Both the position numbers and the translations under genes were made by a program. Below the pieces are notes generated by a model, which was not told where the DNA came from, did not search any database, and saw only the letters and a list, made by a program, of their open reading frames with translations. 12,048 nucleotides of DNA, taken from assembly GCA_031289065.1 (NCBI GenBank), contig JAITQI010000156.1, positions 1 to 12,048 of the forward strand, given 5' to 3'. Origin of the DNA: Oscillospiraceae bacterium. GTDB lineage: Bacteria; Bacillota; Clostridia; Oscillospirales; UBA929. How positions within the stretch are numbered: position 1 is the stretch's first letter; every line of letters starts with the position of its first letter. Below are positions 11,959 to 12,048 of the stretch, piece after piece.

Positions 11959-12048
11959 CGTGAGGACGGGCGGTTACGGGGTTTTCCCCGGGCAGGATCC
12001 GCCGGACGTGGGGCAGCGTGGGTGTGTCCGCCAGCCCGAGGAGGGCGC
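11906..12048 (-). CDS. Probable 3' end of a minus-strand gene entering from the right edge
   Basis: Reading leftward from the window edge, one minus-strand frame gives ALLGLADTPTLPHVRRILPG and stays open to a TGA at 11906-11908. Third positions are strongly G+C-rich in the first 25 codons, consistent with coding. The final 50 or so bases overlap the 3' end of the 71-aa gene on the other strand and read as Pro-rich, so either the overlap is real or the frame is only partly coding. No family can be named from this fragment. Confidence 0.35.
   Translation of the reverse strand, partial: ALLGLADTPTLPHVRRILPGENPVTARPHVTAPDGKTPRPPAAPPV

Overview
The window suggests a GC-rich member of the Firmicutes, probably a clostridial (Oscillospiraceae-like) anaerobe. 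The pointers are a bacterial V-type ATPase operon, strong AGGAGG-type ribosome binding sites, sigma-A-like promoters and GC-rich third codon positions. The taxonomic call is inference from style, not from a marker gene.

Left half (1-6411, minus strand): a V/A-type ATPase operon read right to left as coiled-coil stalk subunit (G/H-like), C, I, K, F, E and A, with A running off the left edge. Together these supply peripheral-stalk parts (G/H-like, E), the stator/proton channel (I), the membrane rotor ring (K), the rotor-ring connector (C), the central stalk (F) and the catalytic subunit (A). B and D should follow beyond the edge. The operon has its own extended -10 promoter near 6504, a compact stem-loop at the predicted 5' end of the mRNA, and two hairpins just ahead of the K gene.

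Middle (6412-9759): a 370-bp gap holds the back-to-back promoters. A plus-strand unit follows: an Lrp/AsnC-type regulator, a fold-type I aminotransferase overlapping it by ATGA, and a winged-helix protein of the HTH_42 (AlkZ/YcaQ) family whose expected glycosylase motif reads HAW. A small minus-strand gene encodes an orphan urease-beta-like domain and ends three bases from the HTH_42 stop.

Right part (9760-12048): an unrecognised 108-aa minus-strand protein, an unrecognised 209-aa plus-strand protein, a clear intrinsic terminator, a minus-strand metallophosphoesterase lacking the motif I histidine, a 71-aa plus-strand protein, and the probable 3' end of another minus-strand gene.

The most unusual thread is a set of 7-bp-period repeats in gene boundaries throughout the window. 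Their units look different (CAATTGA, GAGGACA, AATTAAA, CAGRRGA) but many share the register C-A/G-N-N-N-G-A. They supply the stop codon and last residues of at least four proteins and appear to have been built into one terminator. No RNA genes, CRISPR arrays, insertion sequences or phage genes were seen.
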